24,365 nucleotides of DNA from Oxalobacter formigenes (GTDB lineage Bacteria > Pseudomonadota > Gammaproteobacteria > Burkholderiales > Burkholderiaceae_D): assembly GCA_019424645.1 (NCBI GenBank), contig JAHYZB010000055.1, positions 1 to 24,365 on the forward strand, in the 5' to 3' direction. The position numbers and the translations under genes are program-made. Positions 22,836-24,365 of the stretch are shown in pieces (within the stretch, counting starts at the first letter, position 1; the number at the start of each line of letters is the position of its first letter). Under the pieces are notes generated by a model. The model made no database searches. It saw nothing but the letters and a program-made list of their open reading frames with translations, and was not told where the DNA came from.

Positions 22836-23761
22836 ACCGGCGCCTCCCAATCTGCCTCAAAACCGGCTGAACGTGTGACATTTCCAGCCTCGTCCATCAA
22901 AAACCCCTCAATGGGAAAATCCTTTTGCAAAAGCAGCATCTTTTCCAGAAAACCGGCAGGTGTTTCAGTGAACAGGCCGGTCGATACCATATCGCCCAGC
23001 ATGGCACTTTCCGTCATCACACCGACCATTTTATTGGATGAGGGATAGCCGGTTTGCGGATTGAGGATATGTCCGTAACGTCTCCCGCCGATCTCCACAA
23101 AACTGTCCCCCTGCGCCGACGTGGAATACACGCTATTGGCAATATCAGCCACGAAAAGCGGTTCATTCGTCCCCGGGACATCCACCCCCACCTGCCATGC
23201 CGGATGACCGGCATTGTTGACCGCCGCCATCGTACTGCCTCCGGCATTCACAATCGCGTCTGTTATTTTCATCTCCCTCATCCTTTCAAGCAGCCTGTCC
23301 ACTGCATACGCCTTGATGAAAGAACCGGTCACGATTTCCTGCCCTTTGGCGATCCGCACCCTGTTTCCATCGATGTCGATCATGCCGTCATTCACCAGCG
23401 GCAAAACCTGCGAGAGCTCTTCTTTTGAGGGAACACGTTTGACATCATCCTTGTAAAACCCCCACAAACGAACGAGCGGCATCACCGTTATGGCGTACCG
23501 CCCGTCAAAAAACGCGGAAAACTTTTTGGCCTGATGCAAAATCCGTACCGTCTCATCATCCACCGTCACAAATGACCCGGCATTTTTGTTGATCCGGTCG
23601 AAAAAAGACCCGGCCTGATAAGAGTTATATCGCTTGTCGACCGACTCGAGCAAACCGAAAAGCGAATCCATCTGATCCTCGCTACAGATGGCAGGGATCT
23701 TGATGCGGATCGAAGAATGGAACAGAAAACGCGTCTGGACCTTGTACAGGAATTCGTCCAT
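22832..23761 (-). CDS. apbE: ApbE-family FAD:protein FMN transferase without export signal
   Basis: The 309-residue ApbE-family protein has GSFIKAYAVDR (146-156, with the conserved Lys150), NAGGS (172-176), HILNPQTGYP (231-240) and the metal-site pair D257 and T261 in GDMVSTGLF. ApbE enzymes attach FMN to Thr or Ser of Rnf/Nqr subunits. Most are exported lipoproteins or have a signal peptide, because the acceptor sites face the periplasm. This one begins MDEFLYKVQTRFLFHSSIRI and has neither. AAGG 9 bases before the ATG supports the start, and the previous gene ends 20 bases upstream, leaving no room for a leader. The usual Gly after Lys150 is Ala. Its place directly before rnfC implies that it serves this Rnf set. 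Confidence 0.87.
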   Translation of the reverse strand: MDEFLYKVQTRFLFHSSIRIKIPAICSEDQMDSLFGLLESVDKRYNSYQAGSFFDRINKNAGSFVTVDDETVRILHQAKKFSAFFDGRYAITVMPLVRLWGFYKDDVKRVPSKEELSQVLPLVNDGMIDIDGNRVRIAKGQEIVTGSFIKAYAVDRLLERMREMKITDAIVNAGGSTMAAVNNAGHPAWQVGVDVPGTNEPLFVADIANSVYSTSAQGDSFVEIGGRRYGHILNPQTGYPSSNKMVGVMTESAMLGDMVSTGLFTETPAGFLEKMLLLQKDFPIEGFLMDEAGNVTRSAGFEADWEAPV

Positions 23762-23781
23762 GAAATGGAACCTTCTGCCGG

Positions 23782-24099
23782 TTATTTGGACGCGTGCGCT
23801 TTTTCAGGTTTGGCCTTTTCCAGTTTCGATTTCTTTTTGGCTTTGGCTTTTGCCTTTTCCTTCGCTTTGGCTTTTTCCTTCTCGGCCTTCTTCTTGCCCA
23901 TTTCCATATCCTCCGCGGCAGCGGCGTTCTTCGCCTTTTCAGCTTCCAGTTTCTCCGCTTCCATTCTGGCAGCCTCTATCCTGGCCGCCTCGGCTTTTGC
24001 CTGTGCGTGGGCTTCATTTGTCCGGTATCCGAGCACAACCAGAACCACGCCGAAGAGAAACAAAGCGACATTTTTGACCGACTGCGTTAACCGTCCCAT
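23782..24099 (-). CDS. Membrane-anchored Lys/Ala/Glu-rich helical protein, first gene of the apbE-rnfCD operon
   Basis: This 105-residue protein has one transmembrane helix at about residues 9-25 (VALFLFGVVLVVLGY). A long Ala/Glu/Lys-rich stretch follows, with repeated AEAARIEAARMEAEK and KAKEKAKAKAKKK units, predicted to form a single long, very basic helix. The start at ATG 24099 is chosen because AGGGA lies 8 bases upstream; the frame upstream of it looks non-coding. The apbE gene begins 20 bases after its stop, so cotranscription is very likely. No family is recognised, and low-complexity sequence makes similarity searches unreliable. It is worth noting that enterobacterial RnfC carries an Ala/Lys-rich tail absent from this RnfC; a link is only a guess. 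Confidence 0.75.
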   Translation of the reverse strand: MGRLTQSVKNVALFLFGVVLVVLGYRTNEAHAQAKAEAARIEAARMEAEKLEAEKAKNAAAAEDMEMGKKKAEKEKAKAKEKAKAKAKKKSKLEKAKPEKAHASK

Positions 24100-24257
24100 G
24101 ATTTTTTCCCTGGCTGATATTGAAGAATAGTAAAAAAACAAAATCATTTTTTTATCATACCGCAAATAAGTGTTACACATCGGTAACGAACTCTTCCTTA
24201 CACACTATGACATACCCTGACAAGCAGCCCGAAACATCGGCCAGCTATACCCTGCGC

Positions 24258-24286
24258 TTTTGAATAAACCATATACGGCTTATAAT
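24258..24286 (+). promoter_or_regulatory. Promoter for a gene beyond the right edge
   Basis: A consensus TATAAT (24281-24286) lies 17 bases after TTTTGA (24258-24263), or 15 after TTGAAT (24260-24265). Direct repeats CCATATA at 24269-24275 and 24289-24295, exactly 20 bases apart, flank the -10 box and could be operator half-sites on one face of the helix. The window ends in GGGAAAGGA, a good Shine-Dalgarno sequence for a start just outside. Confidence 0.5.
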
Positions 24287-24365
24287 AGCCATATATGAAC
24301 ATTATGGTGAATCGGAGTTCAAATACACCCGAGACCACATGAATCAGAACGCATAAGGGAAAGGA

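Overview
The window looks like chromosomal DNA of a moderate-GC Gram-negative bacterium. Lipoproteins with lipoboxes, a YoaA-type helicase, a Tam methyltransferase, a CigR/RcnB-like remnant and Rnf subunits suggest a betaproteobacterium, perhaps Oxalobacteraceae. That placement is inferred from gene content and was not tested by any search. There are no rRNA or tRNA genes, CRISPR arrays or insertion sequences that I can support.

Left part (1-4618), accessory in character. It holds the 3' end of an unrecognised gene, a secreted Sel1-repeat gene followed in the same frame by an orphan Sel1 fragment, and a convergent RloA/RloB-type pair (ABC-like ATPase plus RloB protein) with an ATGA overlap. 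An 800-base gene-free stretch follows. It contains two stem-rich segments, each followed by an intrinsic terminator and with no coding gene in front of it: two candidate small RNAs.

Middle (4619-16470), mostly housekeeping or signalling. On the minus strand: a small unknown gene, tam, a hypothetical gene, and a badly decayed CigR-like pseudogene behind a cluster of DnaA-box-like sequences. On the plus strand: a large membrane c-di-GMP phosphodiesterase (two periplasmic binding domains, degenerate GGDEF, intact EAL), an LA2681-like HEPN/TPR protein, a YjjG-type nucleotidase, a MATE transporter and a doubtful small membrane protein. The last of these runs into the 3' end of yoaA on the minus strand.

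Right part (16471-24365). A tandem family of small cysteine-containing lipoproteins has two intact copies and one decayed copy, separated by a perfect 26-bp palindrome. A large acyltransferase with an SGNH domain follows on the minus strand. Then comes a tightly packed minus-strand operon: a membrane-anchored Lys/Ala/Glu-rich helix protein, a leaderless ApbE flavin transferase, rnfC and rnfD. ApbE-rnfC and rnfC-rnfD are joined by ATGA overlaps. RnfA, B, E and G are not in the window, and the usual SGAT-like flavinylation motif of RnfD is altered. At the right edge a strong-looking promoter points to a plus-strand gene beyond the window.

Best leads: the two orphan structured RNAs at 4079-4577, the lipoprotein family with its dying third member, the reduced Rnf/ApbE operon, and the Sel1 mosaic with its in-frame orphan fragment.
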